The position numbers and the translations under genes are program-made. Of a stretch of DNA of 64,000 nt, positions 1 through 7,757 are shown piece after piece. The notes below the pieces were generated by a model. That model did not search any database. It saw only the letters and a program-made list of their open reading frames with translations, and was not told the origin of the DNA. Location: NCBI RefSeq assembly GCF_020034665.1, contig NZ_JAIQDI010000001.1:248001-312000 (forward strand), in the 5' to 3' direction. Each line of letters starts with the position of its first letter. Position 1 is the stretch's first letter. Source of the DNA: Niabella beijingensis. Lineage in GTDB: Bacteria; Bacteroidota; Bacteroidia; Chitinophagales; Chitinophagaceae.

Positions 1-221
1 ACTGAAGTAACTGCATTAAACAGGTCGAGCACCGATGCCGGTTCGTCTTTTTTATGCACTTTTTTGCGGTCTACGGAACACAGCACCTGCCGGATGGTCT
101 TTTTTACAGAACCGATGTCTGCAAAAATGAAGCATTCTGCAAACACCTGGTAGGGGTCGGTGACTATGGTATAGGCCCAGCAATGGGTTTTAAACGGATC
201 TTTTGGGGATTTGTTTTTCAT
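1..221 (-). CDS. Partial hypothetical protein (C-terminus beyond left edge)
   Basis: An open frame starts at an ATG at 221 and runs off the left end, giving the first 73 residues, beginning MKNKSPKDPFKTHCWAYTIV. There is no signal peptide; the visible part mixes aromatic and charged residues and looks like a soluble cytoplasmic protein. I do not recognise the family. The next gene leftwards is outside the window and the next rightwards is more than 400 bp away, so there is no operon evidence. An open frame with ordinary composition and an ATG just behind a non-coding stretch is the only support. Confidence 0.5.
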   Translation of the reverse strand, partial: MKNKSPKDPFKTHCWAYTIVTDPYQVFAECFIFADIGSVKKTIRQVLCSVDRKKVHKKDEPASVLDLFNAVTS

Positions 222-641
222 GGAGTTTGTTTTTAGGTGAATTATTGTTTCTCGTCATTCCCACCGCAGCGTAGCGGAGGAATCTCTATGCCTATCAAAA
301 GAAGCCCTGCAGGTTTTACGTGCATAATCGATATTCTATTTTTTTCTTTTTTCCACTTTTCCAATCGATGAAAAGTGGAGCAAAAATCTTGTCCGCAAAA
401 AAGGCAAATCCTGCCTGACTATTCTTAATTCGGACCAGACTTCAATGTTGCCGGCAGGAACAGAAAAATCCGGCGCTTCAGGCTTTGTTGCGCTTGGGGC
501 GGAACGCCATTTCGCTTGATTTTTCCTTTTGCTGCTTTTGCGGACGCCTTCTAAGCAGCTTTGCTCAATCGGATATGAATTATTTCCATCGGGATGGTTG
601 TCTTTATCATAAACACGAAGCCGGCGGAACTAATAATGATA
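222..641. repeat. Gene-free stretch with repeat-like sequence and a hairpin
   Basis: No convincing gene is seen on either strand. About 255-295 carries a motif (cattcccaccgcagcg... ggaggaatctc) of the kind scattered between genes in Chitinophagaceae; that resemblance is from memory. At roughly 353-378 CCACTTTTC and GAAAAGTGG form a perfect 9-bp inverted repeat around CAATCGAT. The short frames crossing 485-851 are low-quality and antisense to the better frame at 642-1112. Confidence 0.4.
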
Positions 642-1112
642 TCATCCGGAACTATCCTGCACTTGCATGGTACCGGGGAAGGCGGTCATTATTTCCCCGC
701 TGGTGGTGGCGATAACGGTAAGGGTGGTTACGGTATTGCCTGCCGGGTCGTAGCCCACGGGCGTGCCCGCATCCCATACGCGTTGCAGGTGGCAGCTGCG
801 GGGCACCGGCTCCGGCGGCTGCCGGGCGGCATCCCGTATGCAGGCTACTAGCTGCGGTATGGGCAGGGTAAACTTACCGGTGAGCGGGTGGCGCGGCACT
901 TTGTAATAATGGCGCTCTAAAATATGCGCCAGCACTTTGGCGCTCAGGTACCAGCCCTGGCGCAGCAGCTTTTTACGGTGCTTTACGGGCAGCTGGCCCA
1001 TAAGGCCCTGCTGCATTTGGTGCAGCCAGCTTTGGGTATCTGCCAGCAGGAACAGCACTTGCAGCCATTGTGCTTCGTTAAAGGTGTTGGGTGTAGCAAC
1101 GGCGTTATCCAT
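642..1112 (-). CDS. Toxin-like hypothetical protein (possible RNase-fold C-terminal domain)
   Basis: Of 156 residues from the ATG at 1112; a GTG ten codons upstream (1142) is the alternative start. The second half carries HILERH, then GKF, GTPVGYD and finally TTSGEIMTAFPG. This order (HxxxRH, GxF, G-T-x-V-G, then ITAFP near the C-terminus) resembles RNase-type C-terminal domains of bacterial polymorphic toxins, but I cannot name the family with certainty. There is no signal peptide and no large delivery protein next to it, so it would be a stand-alone toxin or an orphan tip. A 39-codon helix-turn-helix-like frame ends inside its start region. An unrelated small protein with chance similarity cannot be excluded. 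Confidence 0.5.
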   Translation of the reverse strand: MDNAVATPNTFNEAQWLQVLFLLADTQSWLHQMQQGLMGQLPVKHRKKLLRQGWYLSAKVLAHILERHYYKVPRHPLTGKFTLPIPQLVACIRDAARQPPEPVPRSCHLQRVWDAGTPVGYDPAGNTVTTLTVIATTSGEIMTAFPGTMQVQDSSG

Positions 1113-1123
1113 AACAATAGGTT

Positions 1124-1243
1124 TTATGCTGGGCACCTGCACAAAAAAGGCGTGGCGCTCAACTTACCGCTTTTGAGGTACTGGTATACCCACACACAGA
1201 TAAGAGAGCTCACGCCTAGGTCGTGAGCTATTCTGCTTATCAT
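1124..1243 (-). CDS. Very short helix-turn-helix-like ORF, possibly a gene remnant
   Basis: The 39-codon frame begins MISRIAHDLGVSS and continues ICVWVYQYLKSGKLS. The first part reads like the start of a helix-turn-helix (IAHDLGVSS) without a complete recognition helix. It overlaps the alternative GTG start of the toxin-like gene. An 8-bp inverted repeat lies inside it. It may be a leader or antitoxin-like peptide, the 5' remnant of a larger regulator, or chance. Confidence 0.25.
   Translation of the reverse strand: MISRIAHDLGVSSLICVWVYQYLKSGKLSATPFLCRCPA
1207..1229. promoter_or_regulatory. Inverted repeat AGCTCACG / CGTGAGCT
   Basis: AGCTCACG at 1207-1214 and CGTGAGCT at 1222-1229 are perfect inverted copies around a 7-base centre containing CCTAGG. 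The site lies about 95 bp upstream of the toxin-like start and about 185 bp before the divergent XRE-like gene, so it could be an operator or a folded leader. No T-tract follows, so a terminator is less likely. Confidence 0.35.
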
Positions 1244-1413
1244 CTCGTGTGTTAAAAATTACCAGTTTTCAAAAGCGAGATTCAAAGCGAATGCTTCAAC
1301 TAATTTTATGAAGTAATCGCAAAAATATTTTATTCAAAACAAATATACATTACTTTTCTCAAATGCGGGGCAAAATCCGCAAAATATTTTTTTATAATAT
1401 TTTTATTTGCTTA

Positions 1414-1644
1414 ATGCTTGATCTTAGCGCCGATATATGTAACTACATTAATAAGGAGTGGATAGCCCAATGGGAAGGCTCCATGCGCTCCTTTGCTGAT
1501 GAGCATGACGTGGACGAAAAAACTATAAGGCAAATCATTGATTATAAAAAAACCTCCTATAAAATAGGGCTTTATACTCTACACAAAATGTGTACGGCAA
1601 GGGATTTAACGCTTGAGGAGTTTTTTAGGGAGGTTAAGAGGTAG
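1414..1644 (+). CDS. Small XRE-like helix-turn-helix regulator
   Basis: A protein of 76 residues from the ATG at 1414; an ATG at 1363 would add 17 hydrophobic residues but would place an AT-rich promoter-like stretch and a TGCGG/CCGCA hairpin (1364-1381) inside the gene. The sequence FADEHDVDEKTIRQI reads as helix-turn-helix, and the C-terminal LHKMCTARDLTLEEFFREV is the usual last helices of small Bacteroidota Cro/CI-like proteins. It is divergent from the toxin-like gene and convergent with the PARIS-like pair. It may regulate the toxin-like gene or control the island. Family assignment is from motif reading only. Confidence 0.6.
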   Translation: MLDLSADICNYINKEWIAQWEGSMRSFADEHDVDEKTIRQIIDYKKTSYKIGLYTLHKMCTARDLTLEEFFREVKR

Positions 1645-1740
1645 AAATATTAATCTGCGCAAAAAATCAAACTATAAATCATTCAGAATAGATAGTATAT
1701 TCAACACTAAAAATAAAAGGCACATCATCCACTGACCTTT

Positions 1741-2595
1741 CTACTCCTTAATATATTCAACAACACATGACCTTAAATATGTAAGTTCATCGCTTTCAAA
1801 ATCTTTAGATAAACTATAGGTAAACGTGTCCATTGACATTTGATTAATCAGCTTCAACGATTGTAGTCTCTCCTTTAAAAAAAGTAAAATATACTTTCCC
1901 GGAATATTAGATAGAGCATCGGTAAAAACATTAAAGAATTTAAAGAATTTATTTATCTGACTATTGAGGGAAAAACGTCGATCTTTCATCTTAAGCCTAA
2001 TTTCAACTTCATGAAGATAGTCTTTTACAAAATTTAGTCTATACACAGGAGGGTCATCAAAAACGAAATCTCTGTTGACATTAAGTACATAGTAATAATG
2101 TTGCAATTGGTGCTTCTGGATAACGATAAAACTGCATGCTAATTCTTTTAAACAATAAATACAGTTCGCCAGCAATGAATCCAAATCGAATAACGCATCG
2201 ATGTCAGCATCTTTAAGTTTTGGTGTCTTAGAACGAATGAGCTCATATATTGCACTTTTTGTACACAAATAATTTTCAATTGAGTACTTCTTCAAGTAAA
2301 ATAAATTGGCAACATCCTCAATAGTACCTAGAATATGATCAAAGTCCAAATCAACCAAATAAATCTTCCTTTTATCTCTCGTATTCATTCTGGCGCCATT
2401 GATTACATTACTTTTACCATTCAAGGGAAAAATCTTTTCAAACTTAATATCGGGGAATAAATTTCGAAGAATATTAAAATAGAAATGCTCTTGTTCAACA
2501 TCTTCCACATAAAATTCTATTTCGTTAAACTGTGCATATAAAATATCTTGGCCAGATAGAAAAGAATCTGTTAGTTCTGGAAATCCGTCAGTCAT
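1741..2595 (-). CDS. DUF4435 Toprim-like nuclease, PARIS AriB-like
   Basis: The 284-residue protein shows the DUF4435 layout: an acidic segment EFYVEDVEQEHFY near the N-terminus (the Toprim glutamate region), LVDLDFDHIL about residue 80 (Toprim DxD), then KKYSIENYLC, the family's Y-S-x-E-N-Y-L signature. In PARIS systems AriB is a DUF4435 Toprim nuclease held inactive by the AriA ATPase and released when phage anti-restriction proteins are sensed. Here it lies 9 bp downstream of an AAA ATPase on the same strand, the AriA-AriB order. Composition is AT-rich like its partner. OLD-like ATPase/nuclease pairs are the alternative reading. Confidence 0.75.
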   Translation of the reverse strand: MTDGFPELTDSFLSGQDILYAQFNEIEFYVEDVEQEHFYFNILRNLFPDIKFEKIFPLNGKSNVINGARMNTRDKRKIYLVDLDFDHILGTIEDVANLFYLKKYSIENYLCTKSAIYELIRSKTPKLKDADIDALFDLDSLLANCIYCLKELACSFIVIQKHQLQHYYYVLNVNRDFVFDDPPVYRLNFVKDYLHEVEIRLKMKDRRFSLNSQINKFFKFFNVFTDALSNIPGKYILLFLKERLQSLKLINQMSMDTFTYSLSKDFESDELTYLRSCVVEYIKE

Positions 2596-2604
2596 GGTCG
2601 TCTG

Positions 2605-3963
2605 TTAATTATATGGGAGTAAAAGTTTTGCTTTATCTCTTTTTTTATTAGCAAGAATTGGCGAATGAGTTGCCAGAATCAACTGTGTTCCATGAGGAGT
2701 GACGTTTTCCAGCTGATGTAAAAAATCTTCTTGCCATTTAATATGAAGCGACAATTCAGGCTCATCAATAATAAATATTTTTCCATCTTGGCTATTGAAA
2801 GCTATATACGAAAAAAGGATCAAGATCTGTTGTTCTCCAGACGACAAGAACTTAATGTCTTTAAATTCGGTCACAATTTTACCGCTTTTATCGATGGTAT
2901 GAAAGGAAAGCTCCGAAGTATCCTCCTTAAAAAGCAGCTGCTTGGAAGAGTCTTTTAGAAAGAAATTCAACGTACTAATATACGTGTTTATCTGTTGCAA
3001 AGCTTTGTTTGATTCTATCTCAAATTTCTCAAACTCTTTTAAAAGTTTATTAACCTTTACAAATTGGCTTGCATTTAATCCATAAAGAAGTTTTATACTT
3101 TCATTATCTGGGTTTGCTTGATACTTCGTAGTAATTTCTTTTAACTGTGCAAAATATCTAGTAATCGTCTTTTGATCCTCATCACTAAGTGAACTCTTCT
3201 CAATATTATTAAAATAGTCATTCACGCGCTTTTCAGCACCATCAATTTGATTCAGATTTAATTTGTGCCTTATCCCGGAATTAAAAGACTCCAAAGTAAT
3301 ACTTCCTGCAAATGTGGAAAGCATCAAGTGATTTTTCAAATTACTAGTTAAGTTCAAAATTGAATTCTTTTGTCTTCGGTATTCTCTATTTACAATTTCC
3401 TTTACTCTGTCTAAGGGAGATAAATTCTGAATAGAGCTTCCTTTTACAATTTTCCCACGAATAGATTCATCTATAAACAATTTTTCCGACTCCTCTGTAT
3501 ATAAAGTCCTATCCAGTCCTATAATAGTTGGATTCGGAAACGTTGCAATTAAATCCCAGGTATTTTTTTCTTTCTGATCGGGCCCAAGATTTGCGTACTG
3601 TTGGATAAGGCTTGATTTCAAAGTTTCATCATTCTTTATCTCTAAAGGAGTAACCTTCATTCTAACGCGTAGTGGAGAAAGTTTCTCCCGACCATTTTGA
3701 ATAGAATACACAAACGAATTACTATTATGCCGGCAAGTAATTGTATAATCTACATCTTTAAATACAAAAGACAGTTTAATACTTTTGAATTCAGTTACAC
3801 ACAAATGCGCTATAGAAGGACGAAGAATCCAATTAACAATATTTAAAATACTCGTTTTTCCTGATCCATTAATTCCGACCAAAAGCGTCAAATCATTATT
3901 AAACGTAATACTTTTATTAATATACCCGTAAAGTCCTTTAATTTCTAAATTTTTAATTTGCAT
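2605..3963 (-). CDS. AAA (ABC/SMC-like) ATPase, PARIS AriA-like
   Basis: Of 452 residues. Walker A is GINGSGKTS (30-38), the ABC signature is SSGEQQ (374-379), Walker B leads into DEPELSLH (400-407), and a switch histidine sits in ATHSP (431-435). A long charged middle section separates the two halves, as in Rad50/OLD/AAA_15-type ATPases. The start MQIKNLEIKGLYGY is the normal N-terminal beta strand, so the start is secure. Followed after 9 bp by the DUF4435 gene. AriA is the scaffold and sensor that sequesters AriB in PARIS; that role here is inferred from gene order and domains. Low GC suggests acquisition. Confidence 0.78.
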   Translation of the reverse strand: MQIKNLEIKGLYGYINKSITFNNDLTLLVGINGSGKTSILNIVNWILRPSIAHLCVTEFKSIKLSFVFKDVDYTITCRHNSNSFVYSIQNGREKLSPLRVRMKVTPLEIKNDETLKSSLIQQYANLGPDQKEKNTWDLIATFPNPTIIGLDRTLYTEESEKLFIDESIRGKIVKGSSIQNLSPLDRVKEIVNREYRRQKNSILNLTSNLKNHLMLSTFAGSITLESFNSGIRHKLNLNQIDGAEKRVNDYFNNIEKSSLSDEDQKTITRYFAQLKEITTKYQANPDNESIKLLYGLNASQFVKVNKLLKEFEKFEIESNKALQQINTYISTLNFFLKDSSKQLLFKEDTSELSFHTIDKSGKIVTEFKDIKFLSSGEQQILILFSYIAFNSQDGKIFIIDEPELSLHIKWQEDFLHQLENVTPHGTQLILATHSPILANKKRDKAKLLLPYN

Positions 3964-4022
3964 ACTAATAATACTTTTAAACTTATAAAACTAGCTATTA
4001 TCCTCCAATATTTTTTTAGAAT

Positions 4023-4045
4023 ATAAGTATGCTTACTATACTTAT
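4023..4045. promoter_or_regulatory. Inverted repeat upstream of the AriA-like gene
   Basis: ATAAGTAT (4023-4030) and ATACTTAT (4038-4045) are perfect inverted copies separated by GCTTACT. The site is 60-82 bp upstream of the ATPase start in a 238-bp gap after the effector-like gene. It could be an operator for the pair or a weak hairpin after the upstream gene; it lacks a good T-tract. Confidence 0.35.
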
Positions 4046-4201
4046 AGCTATCCAAGGAGTTTCGATGCATTAATTAAGTAGTCTTTCAAAATTTTAGGGA
4101 TCCACTAATACACTTTTTTTAATTCAAGAGCCCCATCGAACAGAGCTGCGTCCATCAAATACTAGCCGCACAGACCTGAAACCTTCTACAATAGTAAGAC
4201 A

Positions 4202-5371
4202 TTATTGTATTTTGATACTCAATTTTGGAAAAACTGTTACAATTGGATTATCAACTGCATCTGGATCATTTAAAACTTGTCGGACTTGATTTGCTATTTC
4301 GGAGCGATATGTTTCTATTTTAGGTACTAGAGAGTAAATATCAGTTGTGTCTATTGTTATCGTTCTGGTTTGATTTAGGTCAAATGGTATTCTGTCTACC
4401 TTTCGTATAATTTGTACGGTTGGTAGTCTGAAAGCATGTCGAAGTGCTAGCTCATAGAAAACATTGGGATTATGATAGGACAAATCAGCAATTACGAGCT
4501 TAGCCTTTGAAATATACTCGATAATCTGTTTAGTGATTGTTCCGGGCTTGTCGATATGGTCAGCTCTCTTTACTTCCAAGTTCAATTGCTTTAATGCAGG
4601 TTCTACGATTGCTTCTAAGAATAAATCGGAGTGTTTCCTCTGTTCCGAGTTTTCCTCACCAATTGGAGTGATATAAAAACAGAGGTTTTCGAAACTCTCA
4701 TATTTACTCACTCCATTTGCTGATGAAGTATGAACTAAGTCAATAGTTTCATTAGCAGTTTGACTCTGACTAATACTTGTAGGCAACTTAGAACTTTTAG
4801 GCAATTCATCTGTGACGTGCTCTATACTAATTATTCTTTCAGCGCCTGAAATAGTTCTGAGTAATCCTAAATATTTAAGATTAACTATGAATGTATCAAC
4901 AATTGCAGTTGTTTCATCCTTTTCAATATCAGTTACGAATTCACTTAAAATATCCGCAATCACACTATGAGAAGGAAGTTTATTATTTACAAATCGATTA
5001 TATAATTGGTTGTATATATCAATCTTTGTAAATGCCAAATCAAACTTTGCCCGCAATTGAATTTGATCTTCAATATCATTATTTGCAGCCAGCGTTCCTT
5101 CTTTTGTTAATTCAAAAAAGTCAGCTTGATAGCCGCCAATAATTAAACCATACTTATTAGTATTGGTGACTAGCATACGACTGGGTCCACTATCGGGAGA
5201 TTTTTCAATTTTCTCAAAGGCAGTCAACCGTCTTACTTTTTGCCCAGCTCCCAATTCATAAATAACCCTCGCAAAATCAAAACATTCTTGAAAACCTACA
5301 TTTGGAAAATTTCTACGTTTCCTTACTTTCTTTTCAAGTTTAGCGGCAACCTTCTTTTTTGTTCCTGACAT
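4202..5371 (-). CDS. Winged-helix protein with nucleoside-deoxyribosyltransferase/TIR-like effector domain
   Basis: Of 389 residues. The basic N-terminus (KKKVAAKLEKKVRKRR) is followed by a winged-helix-like region (NFPNVGFQECFDFARVIYEL, then YGLIIGGYQADFFELTKEG). The C-terminal third begins CFYITPIGEENSEQRKHSDL and contains LVIADLSYHNPNVFYELALR. The opening IxPIG, the D-LS step and the glutamate in NPNVFYELALRHA are typical of the nucleoside 2-deoxyribosyltransferase-like/TIR-like fold used by many anti-phage effectors, with that Glu as the expected catalytic residue for N-glycoside cleavage. It lies upstream of the PARIS-like pair on the same strand, 238 bp away, so it may be an independent defence gene. 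Catalytic function is inferred. Confidence 0.65.
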   Translation of the reverse strand: MSGTKKKVAAKLEKKVRKRRNFPNVGFQECFDFARVIYELGAGQKVRRLTAFEKIEKSPDSGPSRMLVTNTNKYGLIIGGYQADFFELTKEGTLAANNDIEDQIQLRAKFDLAFTKIDIYNQLYNRFVNNKLPSHSVIADILSEFVTDIEKDETTAIVDTFIVNLKYLGLLRTISGAERIISIEHVTDELPKSSKLPTSISQSQTANETIDLVHTSSANGVSKYESFENLCFYITPIGEENSEQRKHSDLFLEAIVEPALKQLNLEVKRADHIDKPGTITKQIIEYISKAKLVIADLSYHNPNVFYELALRHAFRLPTVQIIRKVDRIPFDLNQTRTITIDTTDIYSLVPKIETYRSEIANQVRQVLNDPDAVDNPIVTVFPKLSIKIQ

Positions 5372-5545
5372 AATTGTAATATTATATAACTATTGCTGTT
5401 AAATTACTGATTGCATCAATTATCAAACGCTTACACAGCAATACAATAGTTTTTACTAGTGAAAAATTTATTCCTTCCGCAACCGTTCTGGTATTTATTT
5501 TTTAGCAGTATTAATTTTCTCCAATTGGTTGTTTTGCTAATATAC

Positions 5546-6574
5546 TTATTTTTTTAATTTTTCAATAAACCCATCCAGCAGTTTTTTAAAAATGCGGTTA
5601 AACCATTGGGTATTACCAAACCACTTTACAATAGTGGGGCTGGTGGCGTAATAGAGCCGGATAAATGCCCTGCCATACCAGGTTTTGGCCAGGGTACCAT
5701 CGCGATAACGGCGGAGCACCCATACCTGCGGGCTATTATAACTGCCGTAAACCGCGGTGGCAATATAGCAGCCTGAGCTGGCCGATGCCTCCGTGGATAG
5801 TTTAGGAGCCTGATAGGAAGGATCCTGTTTTTGAATTTTATTTACATAGTTCATTATTTCATTCTTGTTACCCACTTTATCATTTAAAAAACTTAATATT
5901 CTGCTATGCATGCTAACACCTTCCTTCCAGGCCGCAGCAGCTAATTCGCAAGCATATTGTTTATCGCCAAACTCACCCTTCAATACATCACCCAAATAAT
6001 AAACAGTATTGAAGGATGCAAAAGCGTTGTTGACATATTCCTGCACGTAGTTTTGCCGTATTTCAAAATCAGTATCATAATAATGGTTTGTGGCGCCATT
6101 AAAAAGCATATTGGAAATATTTATGACACGGTTAGCTACTTCTTTAATGGCCTGCTCCTGTTCCGTTTCTTCGGCCACCTTATCCTTAATAAGCCCAAAT
6201 ACCGCATCTATACAGTTATTAACAGAAACTGCGGCAGATTGGATATAAGCAATTTTGCATTGCACGGCCTTAAAGTAAACTACATAGAACGCAGCCTACC
6301 AACTGGCGGGGTCTTCAACAAGTATCATATCATAATACCGGACCGCATTTTCGGCATTCTCCTCGTTTTTTGCACGCCGGGCAATCTGGTATAAATTACT
6401 TAGCTTACCAGAACTATCCACTTCTACCCTGCCCGTCACCTCCACCACTCCGTCAATAATCATTTTTTTTGCTTCTTCGGCTGAATACGTTGTATTACAG
6501 TTCTGGCAAACAAAAACACCGTCCTGCTTCAGTAATTGATTGCTGCCGCATAACTCGCAAGCTATTTTCTTCAT
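5546..6574 (-). pseudogene. Zinc-ribbon / CFI-box C-terminal protein interrupted by one in-frame TAG
   Basis: The N-terminal part (from ATG 6574) is a zinc ribbon, CELCGSN then CQNC, ending at TAG at 6296-6298. The same frame continues without a shift through ten sense codons into a 239-residue stretch that ends in GCYIATAVYGSYNSPQVW, the CFI-box (CFIATAxYG) C-terminal region. The junction reads EDPASW-stop-AAFYVVYFKAV, so the break looks like a single substitution in a sense codon (for example GAG to TAG). Intact length would be about 342 residues. The downstream half could restart at GTG 6265. Nearby genes are defence-like. Sequencing error, recent pseudogenisation and readthrough are the three options; pseudogene is most likely. 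Confidence 0.75.
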
Positions 6575-6592
6575 AAAAAAATATTTGTGCAA

Positions 6593-7480
6593 ATGTATCC
6601 CTCAGCAACAGCACATTTTTACGGAAAACCGTAAGAGGCCGGCGGTGTGGGTTAGCATTGGTGGGACACGGTAGCCTTTGTGGGACAGATGGGTAACCTT
6701 ATGAGCCGAGCCTACGGCACTCTCCGCTCCATAGCGTGGCTGCGGCATCCGGAATGAATTCCGGCGTTGTAACTACCTGCCGGGCCGATGGCCCTTTGAG
6801 GTGACTGGTGCAGGTGCTGTATTGGTGGGACGGGGAGACCGGGGGATATATGAGCCGTGCCCATGGCACTCCACGCTCCGTAGCAGGGCTACGGCAGCCG
6901 GAATCAATTCCGGCATTATAACTATTTGCCGGGCCGATGGCCCTTTGATGTGGCGGGTGCCGGGGCTTGCGTTGGTGGGACATGGTGGCCTTTGTGGGAC
7001 AGGTGGGTAACCTTATGAGCCGTGCTTACGGCACTCCCCCGCTCCGTAGCAGGGCTATGGCATCCGGAATCAATTCCGGCATTTTAACTATGCGCCGGGC
7101 CGATGGCCCTTTGGGGTGAGTGGTGCAGGTACTTGCATTGTTGGAGCTGGGAGACCGGGGGATATATGGGCCGTACCCCTGGCACTCCCCCGCTCCGTAG
7201 CAGGGCTACGGCAGCCGGAATGAATTCCGAAGTTATAACTAGCTGCCGGGCCGATGGCCCTTTGATGTGGTTGGTGCAGGTGCTTGCATTGGTGGGCCGG
7301 GAGACGGGGGCCTATGGGCCGTACCCGTCCGACGGCGTCATCCCCGCCTGAATGAATTCATTCGGGCAGGCGGGCGGGCCTACGGCACTCCCCGCTCCGT
7401 AGCGTGGCTACAGCACCCGGAATCAATTCCGGCGTTGTAACCAGCTGCCAGGCCGATGGCCCTTTGAAACGATTGTGCAG
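6593..7480. repeat. Tandem array of about 150-bp units, five copies
   Basis: No gene is supported here. The motif GGGCCGATGGCCCTTTG recurs at about 6782, 6931, 7097, 7248 and (as AGGCCGATGGCCC) 7450, spaced 149, 166, 151 and 202 bp. Each unit also carries a GTGCC-N3-GGCAC type hairpin, GGCACTCC, CCGTAGCAGGGCTACGGC, and CCGGAATcaATTCCGG, so three short stem-loops repeat in fixed order. A variant GGTGGGAC-rich linker alternates between units. In the last unit an extra inverted repeat around GAATGAATTCATTC (7348-7375) lengthens the spacing. Frames crossing it are artefacts of the repeats. Confidence 0.85.
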
Positions 7481-7745
7481 GTGCTGCTTTGGTGGCACTT
7501 GCAGGCCTTACGCAACAGGTGTGTGCCCTACCCTGCACCTGGGCTGACCGGCCCTTGGTGTACCACAGACTAAGGCCCGTTGCAAGGCCCGGTCGACCGG
7601 GCCATCGGACGCAGTCATTTAGCCGGTAGCCGCAATGTTCCACCAGTCGCCCTTGTCCCCCCAACAAACCACCAGCCGCCCTGTATTGAGGTGCTGACGA
7701 GTGCGACGCAAGATAGCTGCCATAAGCACTGAAGCCGGGCTAATA
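7481..7745. repeat. Dispersed intergenic repeat, copy 1
   Basis: After the tandem array the sequence changes to GGTGGCACTTGCAGGCCTTACGCAACAGGTGTGTGCC and ends with GAGTGCGACGCAAGATAGCTGCC and a ...CCGGGCTAATAAAA tail. The same order of blocks is found at 11140-11395, and the last block at 23640-23740 in inverted or degenerate form. No gene is seen in it. Confidence 0.6.
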
Positions 7746-7757
7746 AAAAAAATACGA

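Noticed and set aside
353..378. CCACTTTTC/GAAAAGTGG as a terminator of a gene
   Set aside because: No gene ends next to it on either strand, so it is only listed as part of repeat-like sequence.
485..851. Two short plus-strand frames
   Set aside because: They overlap the better minus-strand toxin-like frame or lie in repeat-like sequence.
7348..7375. Hairpin around GAATGAATTCATTC as a possible transposon end
   Set aside because: It lies within the repeat array and no matching end or transposase was found.
6699..7667. Several 60-95 codon frames on both strands
   Set aside because: They are products of the tandem and dispersed repeats, with no family match and overlapping each other.
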